A stretch of DNA of 64,000 nt from Notospermus geniculatus. Lineage: Eukaryota > Nemertea > Pilidiophora > Heteronemertea > Lineidae. The stretch lies in assembly GCA_002633025.1 (NCBI GenBank), contig NMRB01000087.1, forward strand, positions 471,945-535,944, in the 5' to 3' direction. The position numbers were made by a program, and so were the translations under genes. Positions 53,219-62,334 of this stretch are shown piece after piece. Positions within the stretch are counted from its first letter, which is position 1, and every line of letters begins with the position of its first letter. Below the pieces are notes generated by a model that was not told the DNA's origin, ran no database searches, and was given only the letters and a program-made list of their open reading frames with translations.

Positions 53219-53783
53219 TACCGGATTGTTCCCCCAATACCGCGCACAGTGTATGAAATCGCCATGAAGGCGGATGCGGAGGCGGATACCAGGAAAAGGT
53301 GACTATGGTTCATAATTGATGGATTCATGTCACGAGGGGTCTGCGGTAAATTGCAGTATTGATGAGGGGTTGGACTAGTGACCTCATTGAGAAAGTTTGC
53401 TGAGTGTCCACAATCGATCATCAGTCAATAGTGTCAATCACTTTTACCACTGGCCATAATCATTTTGTGGTGATGATGTTCGTTTCAATCGGGGTAATCG
53501 TGTAATTGTGTGGCGGTCTTGGAAAACCCGTCGGAAGTCGCTGAGTGATCAACAGGGGTTGTTAGATTGCCTGGCCATTGATCGACTACTGTTCACCTGT
53601 TACTGCATTCCCAATGTTCCCAGGGCCGCATTCCTGGCCAAGTTCACGAGGGTACAACTGATCAAATCTGTATTCATGAGTTAAGAGCATGGGCATGGTA
53701 GGCGTGGAAAATAGGCCCTTGTCCGCCTCAGTGTGATAATTTTACGTTTGTAGACTGCGCGGTATTAGGGGAACAATCCGGTA
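53219..53783. mobile_element. 565-bp inverted-repeat element
   Basis: TACCGGATTGTTCCCCCAAT...CCGCGCA and TGCGCGG...ATTAGGGGAACAATCCGGTA are inverted ends of about 31 bp. The interior has no conserved frame. Confidence 0.75.
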
Positions 53784-54015
53784 TGTGAAATGTTAGCAAT
53801 TTGTATAAGGCAGCAGGCTATGAAACGACGTGCAAGAAGCCGAGAACGCTTGCTCGGTTCGATCACTGTGATATTTTCCTATACATCGCCACATTTTGAA
53901 CCCATTCGTGTAGTTTTGGTGCAAAATACAGTAGAACTCGCGTATAACTTACCGGGTGGGAACAGCGATTTTTGTCCGTTATACACGAAATACGTGTTAC
54001 GCATGTACCTACTGA

Positions 54016-54242
54016 GTAAACTCGAGTTTAAACCACCGGTTCATTAATGTCCATAAGCACACCCACAATCCGAAATGGGCGTGAATAAAACATAACAAGT
54101 ATTACGCTGAATGGCTGGAATCGCCTGTCCAATCACAACCCCGTGACGGAATGAGTAGCTGGTTAAGGCCTACGGTGAAACTGACCCTACTATGGGTGTG
54201 CTTATGGACATAATGAACCGGTGGTTTAAACTCGAGCTTACT
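54016..54242. mobile_element. Palindromic MITE nested in the Tigger-like element
   Basis: Arms of about 45 bp, including CTCGAGTTTAAACCACCGGT and CATAAGCACACCCA with their mirrors, nearly perfect. The centre carries CCAATCACAACCCCGTGACG. Confidence 0.85.
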
Positions 54243-54953
54243 GTATATACCGTACTTTGTCTGTTATACACGTAAAACGTACTACCGGTACCGGTATGTC
54301 CGGTATACGTATACCGTACATTGTCCGATACACATGTAAACAGTGTCATGTGTATGCCAACATTTCAACTTCGTTATTATGTCTTCAAGTCATTCATTGA
54401 TTCAAAATGTGTGGCAATGTGCGAAGTCCATGCATCAAAAACTACGGGTTCAGCTGACCACGTGCCTATCATGTGACTCGTGGTCTGGCACGCAATTTAG
54501 AAATGATACAGTGTATACCCCCAACACTTAACATGAGCTCCCTTGGTGCATTGGTGCCCCGGCCTCCCCTGACTTTTGTTCAGCATTTTCACTGATTTCA
54601 TTACTTTTGACTGATGTACCGGTGGCGCCAGGAGGAGTACGTTATATACGAATGAATTTTAATGGAAATGCATTACACTGGGACCGGAGATTTGGGTACG
54701 GTATACGCGAATGTCCGTTATACAGCGGCCGTTATATGCGATGTTTTTTATTGGAATTATCATTAGACGGGACCGGTGTAGTAGAATGTCATGTACCCCG
54801 ATATGAGATGTCCCCCAACAAAAGATTCTGACGGAATAAGCGGCAGCTACAATAGGCCGGACACTAACAGACAGGAACTTCTGTCACGAGATGTCCCCTG
54901 AACAAAAGAGCGGACATCTGGTATCGGGAACATTAGATTTCATTACACCTGGA

Positions 54954-55188
54954 CGCGAATTTTTTTTCCCAACCAGTATAGATTCCTAACCAGTATATCC
55001 ATTACGAAATGAAATTTACGAAGTGAATGGTGGGTTAATGGTTGGGTTAGTGTTAGGGTTAGGGTTAGTGTTGGGAGTAGTATGAGGATTTTAGGATTAA
55101 AATTAGGATTAGGATTAGCTTTTGCTATATAGGTTGGGAAAAAAAGTTGGTCGTAATGGATATATCAGTTAGGAAAAAAAATTCGCGA
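54954..55188. mobile_element. Nested element with telomere-like core
   Basis: CGCGAATTTTTTTTCCCAAC...ATATCCATTACGA is mirrored by TCGTAATGGATATATCAGTTAGGAAAAAAAATTCGCG. The core at about 55028-55065 is rich in GGGTTAG (GTTAGGGTTAGGGTTAGTG), which resembles the animal telomere repeat. Confidence 0.75.
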
Positions 55189-55263
55189 CCGGGACTTCGA
55201 GTTTCAGTACGGTGTAAGCGAGTATCCGATTTATCCGAGGACGTTATACGCAAGTTCTACTGT

Positions 55264-56730
55264 ATTTTCAGTTATTGATTGATGATACTCTAAAATACCA
55301 CTCATGTAGGATTTCATAAGGCGATTGTGTATGATCATAGGGATTTTATGCCATTATCATAGGTATATTTCATCTCGATTCACTTTGTGCAAGCACCACC
55401 ACATTTCCCATGATTCCTCATTCCATGAACAAAAGAGCATCCATGTCAAATTGCCTGGCGCGGGAAATTCAAATTGGGCTGTTTTCTATTTTGTCACCTA
55501 GCGCCCCCTCGAGAACAAATTTCGAATTAATTGCCATTGCACTTGATGTACCAAAAATCAAGCTCCATATCCTATCAATTTTAGTTTGATATATTGCCTC
55601 TGGACTGAGTTATTGGGGTTTTCCATTTTACGGAAAATGCCCCCTGGAGGGCACAATGTAGGTCAGATCGCAAAAAATTTTGGTTCTATTTCGAGGCCTC
55701 CCTAGGGACTGCTACACCCAAAACGCCTTGCAGTACTGTTGACGTTGTAGATGACGTATTGTCGCTGTCGGAAAATCGTAAACATGTGAACATAGCTACA
55801 TGCCTACTACGATTGCCTGCGCCGCGACAGAACAAACGGCATCCGGATTGATGGGAACAGGGGCGGTGGATTACTGTTGGTTGGGGTTATGTTGGAAGTG
55901 GACTGGACCTCTCCTCACACCCGACAGCTTTTATAGCTGTCGAGTGTGAGGAGAGGTGTCTACGTGTTTAGCCGTATACCAGCCTGATGACGACAGGGTT
56001 CGCGAAGTGACGTTTTGTGCATGGTGTTAGATTCTATACTGAATTTTCGGTACAAAAATAACGTTGTCGTTAACGTTTACGTTTATCGTTTGATTTCGAA
56101 ACCTCCCTATTATCGGGACAAGTCTACTTCCAAACACAATAAATGTATGTGAAAGAAAAAAATGGGGAGAAAAAGTCCTTCCACCGACCGGACTCGAACC
56201 CACGGATGTCAGAAACCATTCTTTGCCCATGTTGGGCGGTAACCACTGGGCTACCGGGCTTGCCACGACAACATAGAATATTTTAGTGAAATGCGGCGAT
56301 GGCCTAATTCATAACTTAATCGGCTTAAGGAATAAATTGGGCGGAACTAAGTAGGTAACGATTTTGATGGTTTTTCGCATGCCCTCGTTATTGTAATTTA
56401 CCTTACACAGGCTTTACATGTACATGAATAAGCCGTCTGACTTGTGCGTTGGAAAGAGTGACACTGACAGGTTCCGAGCGTTCTTCGGCACACTTCGGAA
56501 GCCCTTCGGCGAGCTCATGAATATATAGTTCTCAACTTGATGACGTATACGACAATTTTTTTTGGTTTATTTTTCGCCTGTAAATGATATTTCACACTAG
56601 CTTTGAAAGATCCACCCGACTTGAACAGCATTAAATAACCTTCCACAGGCCTCCATAAAGAAATTCCGCCTTCAAACCGCATAGAACGACCATTTCGGCA
56701 TTTTTTGGCGAGGAGGTCAGATTTCGTCTC
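55264..56730. other. Intergenic DNA with a hairpin and a tRNA-like block
   Basis: A 51-bp hairpin (ACCTCTCCTCACACCCGACA and mirror, 55907-55957) is clear. On the minus strand at about 56177-56264 a tRNA-like block has an A box (GTAGCCCAGTGGTTA) and a perfect B box (GGGTTCGAGTCC). Its acceptor ends do not pair, so it is scored as a SINE-type or tRNA-derived relic. No protein gene is supported. Confidence 0.5.
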
Positions 56731-56969
56731 TAAAGCCTAGGTCATATATCCACTCCGGGGCCCGTACGGCGACCGTACGGCGAGTAAAAACAGACATTTT
56801 GGCCAATTTCTACGGTGCCCAGTTTGATCTAGTTTAATTTCCGCTTATCCATTGAGGCGATTTCGGCATAATTCAGCTTCGATCTGAGTTTCAGTCTCAA
56901 AAATCCACAGCAAGCCGCTGGGTGGGGAAAATCGTACGGCGCCCGGTGGCATTTGTGACCCAGGCTTTA
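56731..56969. mobile_element. Inverted-repeat element upstream of cGLR-B
   Basis: CTAAAGCCTAGGTCATATATCCACTCCGGG...CCGTACGG is mirrored by CGTACGGCGCCCGGTGGC...GACCCAGGCTTTAG, arms about 40 bp. A related single arm is found near 35000 inside the CACTA-like element. Confidence 0.75.
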
Positions 56970-57261
56970 GGTGGTATGAATCGATGTCACCCGCCTCAGT
57001 GTTCAGTCGCGCTTCGCGCATTTGCCGCTCCGCGGCGTTCTGGGTCCTTGCGTCAAGTGAAGAAATCATGGTCAGGTCGCAAAAGTGAAAAGGCGTGCGC
57101 TCATCGTGGAATAGGCAGCAACTTTTCCACACAAGTTATTGACANGCTAGCATTAAGCTCGGGCACACGCGTGACGGAAATCTTCCTCTTCTATCTGGAT
57201 CCTTTCAATTCCCTAATACTTACAGCGTTGCATCTGAGCAAAGATTTCACACCACAATAAG

Positions 57262-60200
57262 CTGGTCCACCTTCTGCATGCTCACGGGGCTGATCTGAAT
57301 GCAAGACATGATGAAGTCACATCATTACATGAAGCTGTAAGACGGCAGGACATCAGAGCTCTAGAAGTTCTCCTTAAGTTAGGGGTGGATGTCAATGAAG
57401 TGAAAATGACAGGTTTAGGTGCAATTAACATGGTTATAGAGGATAAGGAAATGTTGAGCTGTATATGTCGTCTCGGAGCAGATGTGAACATATCTCACAA
57501 TGTAACAACAGCTCTAGGTGATTCCCTTAGTTTAGGCAGAAAAGATATGGTCAAAATGCTGGTCGAGAATGGAGCCGATGTTAATGACTGTAACATTAGC
57601 AACATCAGTCCTGTTTTTCAAGCTATTCTTATCGGTATTCAAGATGAGGGCATCTGCAGATGCCTGGCCAACATGGCAGCTGATTATAATGGATTGATTA
57701 CTTATGAGCCTGTCATCTACAAAGCATTGAAACGCAAAGATTGTGACATACTTGAATACCTGATCAGGAAAGGAGCAACGATTTCAGGTGGAAACAAGAA
57801 GAGATTGACAACAATAGGTTTGGCGTTAGACCAGGACCGGGGAGACCTGATGAAACTTTTCGTGCAGTGCGGCACAGCTGTGAACTTAAAATATGACCTC
57901 AAATTTCCATTGCTGTGGGAAGCAGTACAGTTGGGTCGTCCAGATATGGTACGGACTCTGGTTGACCACGGAGCAGAGATTGATTCAACAGTCATCCTGG
58001 AGGGAATTGATGTCCTGTTTCATGCATTAGCACAGGAGGAAGAAAATTCAACGTCAGTGATAACCGGCCATCAAAACATTTCCAAACATGTGAACACAAA
58101 AGGTGAAAGTTTAGTGAAGCCGTTGCTTCGATTGGGAGCAAATGTCAATGTTATCTACAAAACGACATCGATTGTCCATAAAACTGTTTTGAAGAATGAT
58201 TTGAAAATGATCAAAGTGTTAGGCGAGTTGGGGGCAAATCTCAACAAGGCATACCTAGCAGAAATACCCCTGATTTGGTTGGCATTAGTATTGAGGCCAG
58301 ATTTGTTAGGGTTGTTAATCAAGAACGGAGCAGACATGAATGTGAAGTTTGATGAGATTACACCACTCCACCTGGCGGTGAAACATTTCAATAGACCAAT
58401 GGTTCAATCTCTCGTGGAATTGGGAGCTGATGTCAACAACGAACACTGTAGAACAGAACTGACATTGTTACATAGAGCTGTAGACAAAACTCTGTCTCCT
58501 GAGGTTAACAAACCTCCCAACACATATCGTGAGAAAAACAAACTAAAAATGCTCCTGGTTCATGGACCTGATATGAAAAGTAAATGTGATAGAAATGTTA
58601 CACCACTACACCTTGCTGTAGACAACCAGGACATTGATATGGTGAAGCTGCTTCTGAAGCTTGATGCAGACTTAAATAGGGGTAAAATAGAGGGAGTCAG
58701 TTGTTTGAATTATGCCATCCTGAAGTTAGAGGGGAATGACTTGAATCACTTGACTGACGTGGTCAAGATGTTGATTGATGCTGATGCAGACATGAATGAT
58801 GGATACAATGATAATGTAACAGTTTTGTATGACGCAGTTAGAATGCGAGACAAGAATCTCGTGAAGACTCTTGTTGACCTTGGAGCTAACTTGCACTGCA
58901 GTAGGACATACGGAATGAGCACCTTATTCTGGGCTGTTTTACTTCAACTGTGGGATGTCATCACCATCCTGTCTGAGCGTGGTGCAGATATGAATGTGGC
59001 TATCACATCTGGGATTGAGCCATTAGATGATGCACTTCTTTCAGGCGATACAGACATGGCGGAGCATTTGGTAAAGTTAGCTGGTGACAAACATAGTCTA
59101 TCTCGGTCCATTCTGACCTGTATGACCCCACTGCATGTAGCAACAGTAGCTGATGACAGCGAAATGATGAAATTCCTAGCAAAAGCTGGTGCAGACATCT
59201 ATGTAGCAAAAGACATATTCCACAGGATCGGACCTATTACAAAATGGCAAACAGAGATGCCAGACATTAGGCTGATAGAAACAACAATTTTAAATGTTAC
59301 AAAACTTAGCCAATGTCTACTGACCCTGGCGGTCGGCACACCAGGCACTGATACAGTCGAGGCTCTACTTGACAGGGGATATGATATCAATCGAAGTGGA
59401 GAATTGTTTTCCTCTAACGTCTCCCCACCACAAATCATCAAGGTGTCATCACCATTACATGAAGCGTGTAAGCACGGACACACTGAGATTGTTCGTCTCT
59501 TGATGATTGCAGGTTTCGACTGCAGTGAGTCTGATATGAATCACAAGAAGTGCTTGCAATTGTTGCCCGTATTTGAGGGTGTGTCGACCACAGATTATCG
59601 GAGTGGTTTACATGAAGCTGCAACTGCCAAGAATGTCATTCAAAGACTTGATTTGAACACCTCTTGCTTTGTGCTCTGCCCACGAATGGCGTCTATCCGC
59701 AATATTCCAACAATTGGTAATGTTCTGAACACACATGCACCAACAATCACGGATATAACCAAATCCGTCCGTCAGTTCATGCATATCGTTGTCGGAGATT
59801 GTGCCACCTTTTCACAAGCTCATGTAGAAGGCTGTGGTAGTTCACATGAGGGAACAAAAGTCATTCTACCAAATGAGATGGATTTTCTCTTCGCTGTAGA
59901 TCTGGCGGAATCGGAGGCCAAGAATATTGTGGATGTTGGCCATGGTTATGCTCGTTATAGAAATCAAAGTGACAAATTGTATAAGACAGGAAGTGAAAGC
60001 TACCACAGCAGGTTTGGGAGCGAGTTCCTGTATGCTTCATACAAATTGTACCATTTTCAACCTGTAGTGGACAATCTGACACCGGCGACACCGATGCTAC
60101 CAGGGGTCATAAAAAGCAATCGAAAGGCTTGTTCACCCTTCATGCTGAAGTGGTCAAAAAGAGTCAATTCTGATGAAGAACAGGAATCTACTATGATTAT

Positions 60201-60882
60201 TTCTGTTGATTTAGTGCCTTGTCTCCACGTCGATAGCTGGCCTGATGGTGCTGTAACTCAAACATGGTTGATGGATGAACAAGCTCTCCGACGCAGAGGA
60301 TACCTGCTAGTTCCCAAACCACCACATGTAAAAAATGCCTTGTCCAAGGAGTTCTCACCAGATGATCTGCAATCTCTGTGGCGGATATCATTTGCTCACT
60401 TAGAAAAGGAGCACATGAAGAGTTTACACCAACACATCAGAGATGTGTACGTTACAGCAAAAGCCCTCCGTAATCCTGATGTCAGCCGTGTTCTGGTCAC
60501 GGATGATGGATCTTGGCCGCGGCATGTAGATAAGTACATCACAAGTTATCAGTTGAAGACCAGTTTTCTGAATAATGTGGAGTACTTCATGAACTCTGAT
60601 ATGGATCACGAAGAGATGGTGTGTAAAGTGTACGATGACCTGGCAGAGAACTTGTCCAAGAAATTCATCCCAGAATTTTTCATGCCTAAAGTGAATATCT
60701 TGTCAGGCTTGAAGCTGGATCTGGACAAGTGTGCCGAGGTTGCTAAGATCATGACACGGTTTGTCCACGCGCTGTATCTGCGAGATTGTCCGGAGGGAAA
60801 GGTGGAAATGGACTCAGACGAGGAGATCATCGTGTATCAGCGAAAACCAACAAGTGTCTATAAATCATACGCAATATTATAA
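57262..60882 (+). CDS. cGLR-B: ankyrin-repeat/cGAS-like receptor fusion (large 3' exon)
   Basis: The frame is open from after a TGA near 57236. I start at a likely splice acceptor (...CACAATAAG, AG at 57260-57261), because ankyrin sequence is already in progress and no Met precedes; earlier exons are missing. About 1206 residues follow. The first two thirds are roughly 18 degenerate ankyrin repeats (LLxxGADVN...TPLHxAV). The last third is a Mab-21/cGAS-like nucleotidyltransferase. Numbering from codon 57385, it has CGSSHEGTK near 815-823, E831-M-D833 and D942 in ISVDLVPCLHV, aligning with the three metal ligands of cGAS. WRISFAHLEKEH and YITSYQLKTSFLNNVEYF follow, without a zinc-ribbon insertion. 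It is clearly paralogous to cGLR-A (both share LRNPDVSR). A sensor making a nucleotide messenger, with ankyrins as partner- or pathogen-binding arm, is inference. The short C-terminal tail has no repeats. Confidence 0.85.
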   Translation: MVHLLHAHGADLNARHDEVTSLHEAVRRQDIRALEVLLKLGVDVNEVKMTGLGAINMVIEDKEMLSCICRLGADVNISHNVTTALGDSLSLGRKDMVKMLVENGADVNDCNISNISPVFQAILIGIQDEGICRCLANMAADYNGLITYEPVIYKALKRKDCDILEYLIRKGATISGGNKKRLTTIGLALDQDRGDLMKLFVQCGTAVNLKYDLKFPLLWEAVQLGRPDMVRTLVDHGAEIDSTVILEGIDVLFHALAQEEENSTSVITGHQNISKHVNTKGESLVKPLLRLGANVNVIYKTTSIVHKTVLKNDLKMIKVLGELGANLNKAYLAEIPLIWLALVLRPDLLGLLIKNGADMNVKFDEITPLHLAVKHFNRPMVQSLVELGADVNNEHCRTELTLLHRAVDKTLSPEVNKPPNTYREKNKLKMLLVHGPDMKSKCDRNVTPLHLAVDNQDIDMVKLLLKLDADLNRGKIEGVSCLNYAILKLEGNDLNHLTDVVKMLIDADADMNDGYNDNVTVLYDAVRMRDKNLVKTLVDLGANLHCSRTYGMSTLFWAVLLQLWDVITILSERGADMNVAITSGIEPLDDALLSGDTDMAEHLVKLAGDKHSLSRSILTCMTPLHVATVADDSEMMKFLAKAGADIYVAKDIFHRIGPITKWQTEMPDIRLIETTILNVTKLSQCLLTLAVGTPGTDTVEALLDRGYDINRSGELFSSNVSPPQIIKVSSPLHEACKHGHTEIVRLLMIAGFDCSESDMNHKKCLQLLPVFEGVSTTDYRSGLHEAATAKNVIQRLDLNTSCFVLCPRMASIRNIPTIGNVLNTHAPTITDITKSVRQFMHIVVGDCATFSQAHVEGCGSSHEGTKVILPNEMDFLFAVDLAESEAKNIVDVGHGYARYRNQSDKLYKTGSESYHSRFGSEFLYASYKLYHFQPVVDNLTPATPMLPGVIKSNRKACSPFMLKWSKRVNSDEEQESTMIISVDLVPCLHVDSWPDGAVTQTWLMDEQALRRRGYLLVPKPPHVKNALSKEFSPDDLQSLWRISFAHLEKEHMKSLHQHIRDVYVTAKALRNPDVSRVLVTDDGSWPRHVDKYITSYQLKTSFLNNVEYFMNSDMDHEEMVCKVYDDLAENLSKKFIPEFFMPKVNILSGLKLDLDKCAEVAKIMTRFVHALYLRDCPEGKVEMDSDEEIIVYQRKPTSVYKSYAIL

Positions 60883-61101
60883 TCAAACCAATAAAATGGG
60901 CAGGCCGGGAAAACGTAGTTGGCAAGAAGAGCAGAGGCTTAGACAAGTGAAGACATGTGGAGACAAGTAGAGACGAATATTTTTGCAACAGTCGCCTGCT
61001 CTCTGTACGCCGCCGGTCACCCATCCACGTACTGACCGCGCTCTATGTTGCTTAACTTCTTGCTCGGAGGCCAACGCGCCAACCACAAGGCCATAAACAG
61101 C
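60883..61101. other. Probable 3' UTR of cGLR-B
   Basis: CCAATAAAATGG at 60888-60899, directly after the stop, contains AATAAA and could be the polyadenylation signal. Nothing else is recognised. Confidence 0.5.
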
Positions 61102-61319
61102 CGGTTAAGGGTTATGTAAAGTAATTCGAAATCTCGAATGTCTGACGCAAAAAATCTGACTAACTGCGCACTAAATGGAGAAAATAAGGCTCGGGGCATC
61201 TCCTTATGACAGCTCCCTAGGGCCCCCGAGCCTTGTTTTCCAAATTTTGTCTGCAGTTAGCCAGATTTTTTGCGTCAAAAATTCGAGATTTCGAGTCACT
61301 TTACATAAACCTTAAGCCG
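61102..61319. mobile_element. Palindromic element
   Basis: CGGTTAAGGGTTATGTAAAG...TCGAAATCTCGAAT...GACGCAAAAAATCTG is mirrored by CAGATTTTTTGCGTC...ATTCGAGATTTCGA...CTTTACATAAACC. Arms about 60 bp plus a further inner CTCGGGG/CCCCCGAG pair. Confidence 0.8.
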
Positions 61320-61454
61320 CGCCATATAGTGCATGTAAATGTAGCTGCAAAGAGTTCAATGCATCGCCGTTTAATTTTCAGAACTGAGTGGAGGCAAGAA
61401 TCACACCAGCTGAGTGGTAGGCCTAGTCCTCTTACCTCTAAACATGAAGGACGT

Positions 61455-61735
61455 NNNNNNNNNNNNNNNNNNNNNNNNNNNNNNNNNNNNNNNNNNNNNN
61501 NNNNNNNNNNNNNNNNNNNNNNNNNNNNNNNNNNNNNNNNNNNNNNNNNNNNNNNNNNNNNNNNNNNNNNNNNNNNNNNNNNNNNNNNNNNNNNNNNNNN
61601 NNNNNNNNNNNNNNNNNNNNNNNNNNNNNNNNNNNNNNNNNNNNNNNNNNNNNNNNNNNNNNNNNNNNNNNNNNNNNNNNNNNNNNNNNNNNNNNNNNNN
61701 NNNNNNNNNNNNNNNNNNNNNNNNNNNNNNNNNNN
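61455..61735. other. Scaffold gap
   Basis: A run of N between the palindromic element and the third BEL element. Confidence 1.
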
Positions 61736-61859
61736 AGCTCAATGGCAGTAGTGGCACCCTCATGATGACACCGGGCAGGAGCAAATGTATCATGCGAACT
61801 CATGATGAACATCAACATGCATGGATGATCAATGTCAGTGTCAATGAATGAAGTCCAAC

Positions 61860-62170
61860 ACAGCAGATCAGATGTCAGAATGAAATGTCAATTTCAACGA
61901 TTTAATATCAACAACCTCTCATTTCACAGTCTAATACAACGGGTGCATTGAATGAAGGGGTCCTGGCATACATGTACCCCCACGTATAACTGTCCATGAG
62001 GTTGCAAAAAGACGTGAAAGAAGTTTAAATCACACACAGCAAACATAGCCTGCAAGCACATGGTAAGAGGCCATGTTAGTTCTATACCCCACAGTGCTGC
62101 CACCTACACCTAGCCATAAGAACTAAGTCCCACTCTACAGTGTGTTCCAAAATAAGTTCTCAGCAGAACA
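61860..62170 (-). repeat. Probable 3' LTR of BEL-3 (end uncertain)
   Basis: On the minus strand a purine tract CAGAGGGGAGGA is followed at 62170 by TGTTCTGCTGAGAAC. This is the expected position for the LTR about 165 bp past the pol stop. The other edge cannot be fixed because no second LTR is in the window and a gap follows; the lower coordinate is a guess. Confidence 0.5.
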
Positions 62171-62334
62171 TCCTCCCCTCTGAAAATCGAGGCTCGAGAT
62201 TTTCACAATAAAGAACAACAAGTGAACAAGAAATCAAATTACGAACAAATTCTCTTGATGATTGATACAACAAACCGACAATGTGTACCGGTACATTGAA
62301 ATACGGCGGCAGATCACGAAGTCTAATAATCTCT

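Larger units (their letters stand above)
53929..55262. mobile_element. Tigger/pogo-like non-autonomous element with two nested elements
   Basis: Ends CAGTAGAACTCGCGTATAAC and GTTATACGCAAGTTCTACTG are inverted, with TA on both sides (53927-53928 and 55263-55264). The CAGTAGAACC-type tip is typical of Tigger/pogo. No transposase remains. Two other inverted-repeat elements lie inside. Several internal words (GTTATACACG, GGTATACGCGAATGTCCGTTATAC) repeat the tip-like sequence. Confidence 0.8.

Noticed and set aside
57385-57390. Translation start of cGLR-B at this GTG, or at the next Met
   Set aside because: Ankyrin-type coding extends 41 codons further upstream to a plausible splice acceptor, so this is an internal codon.
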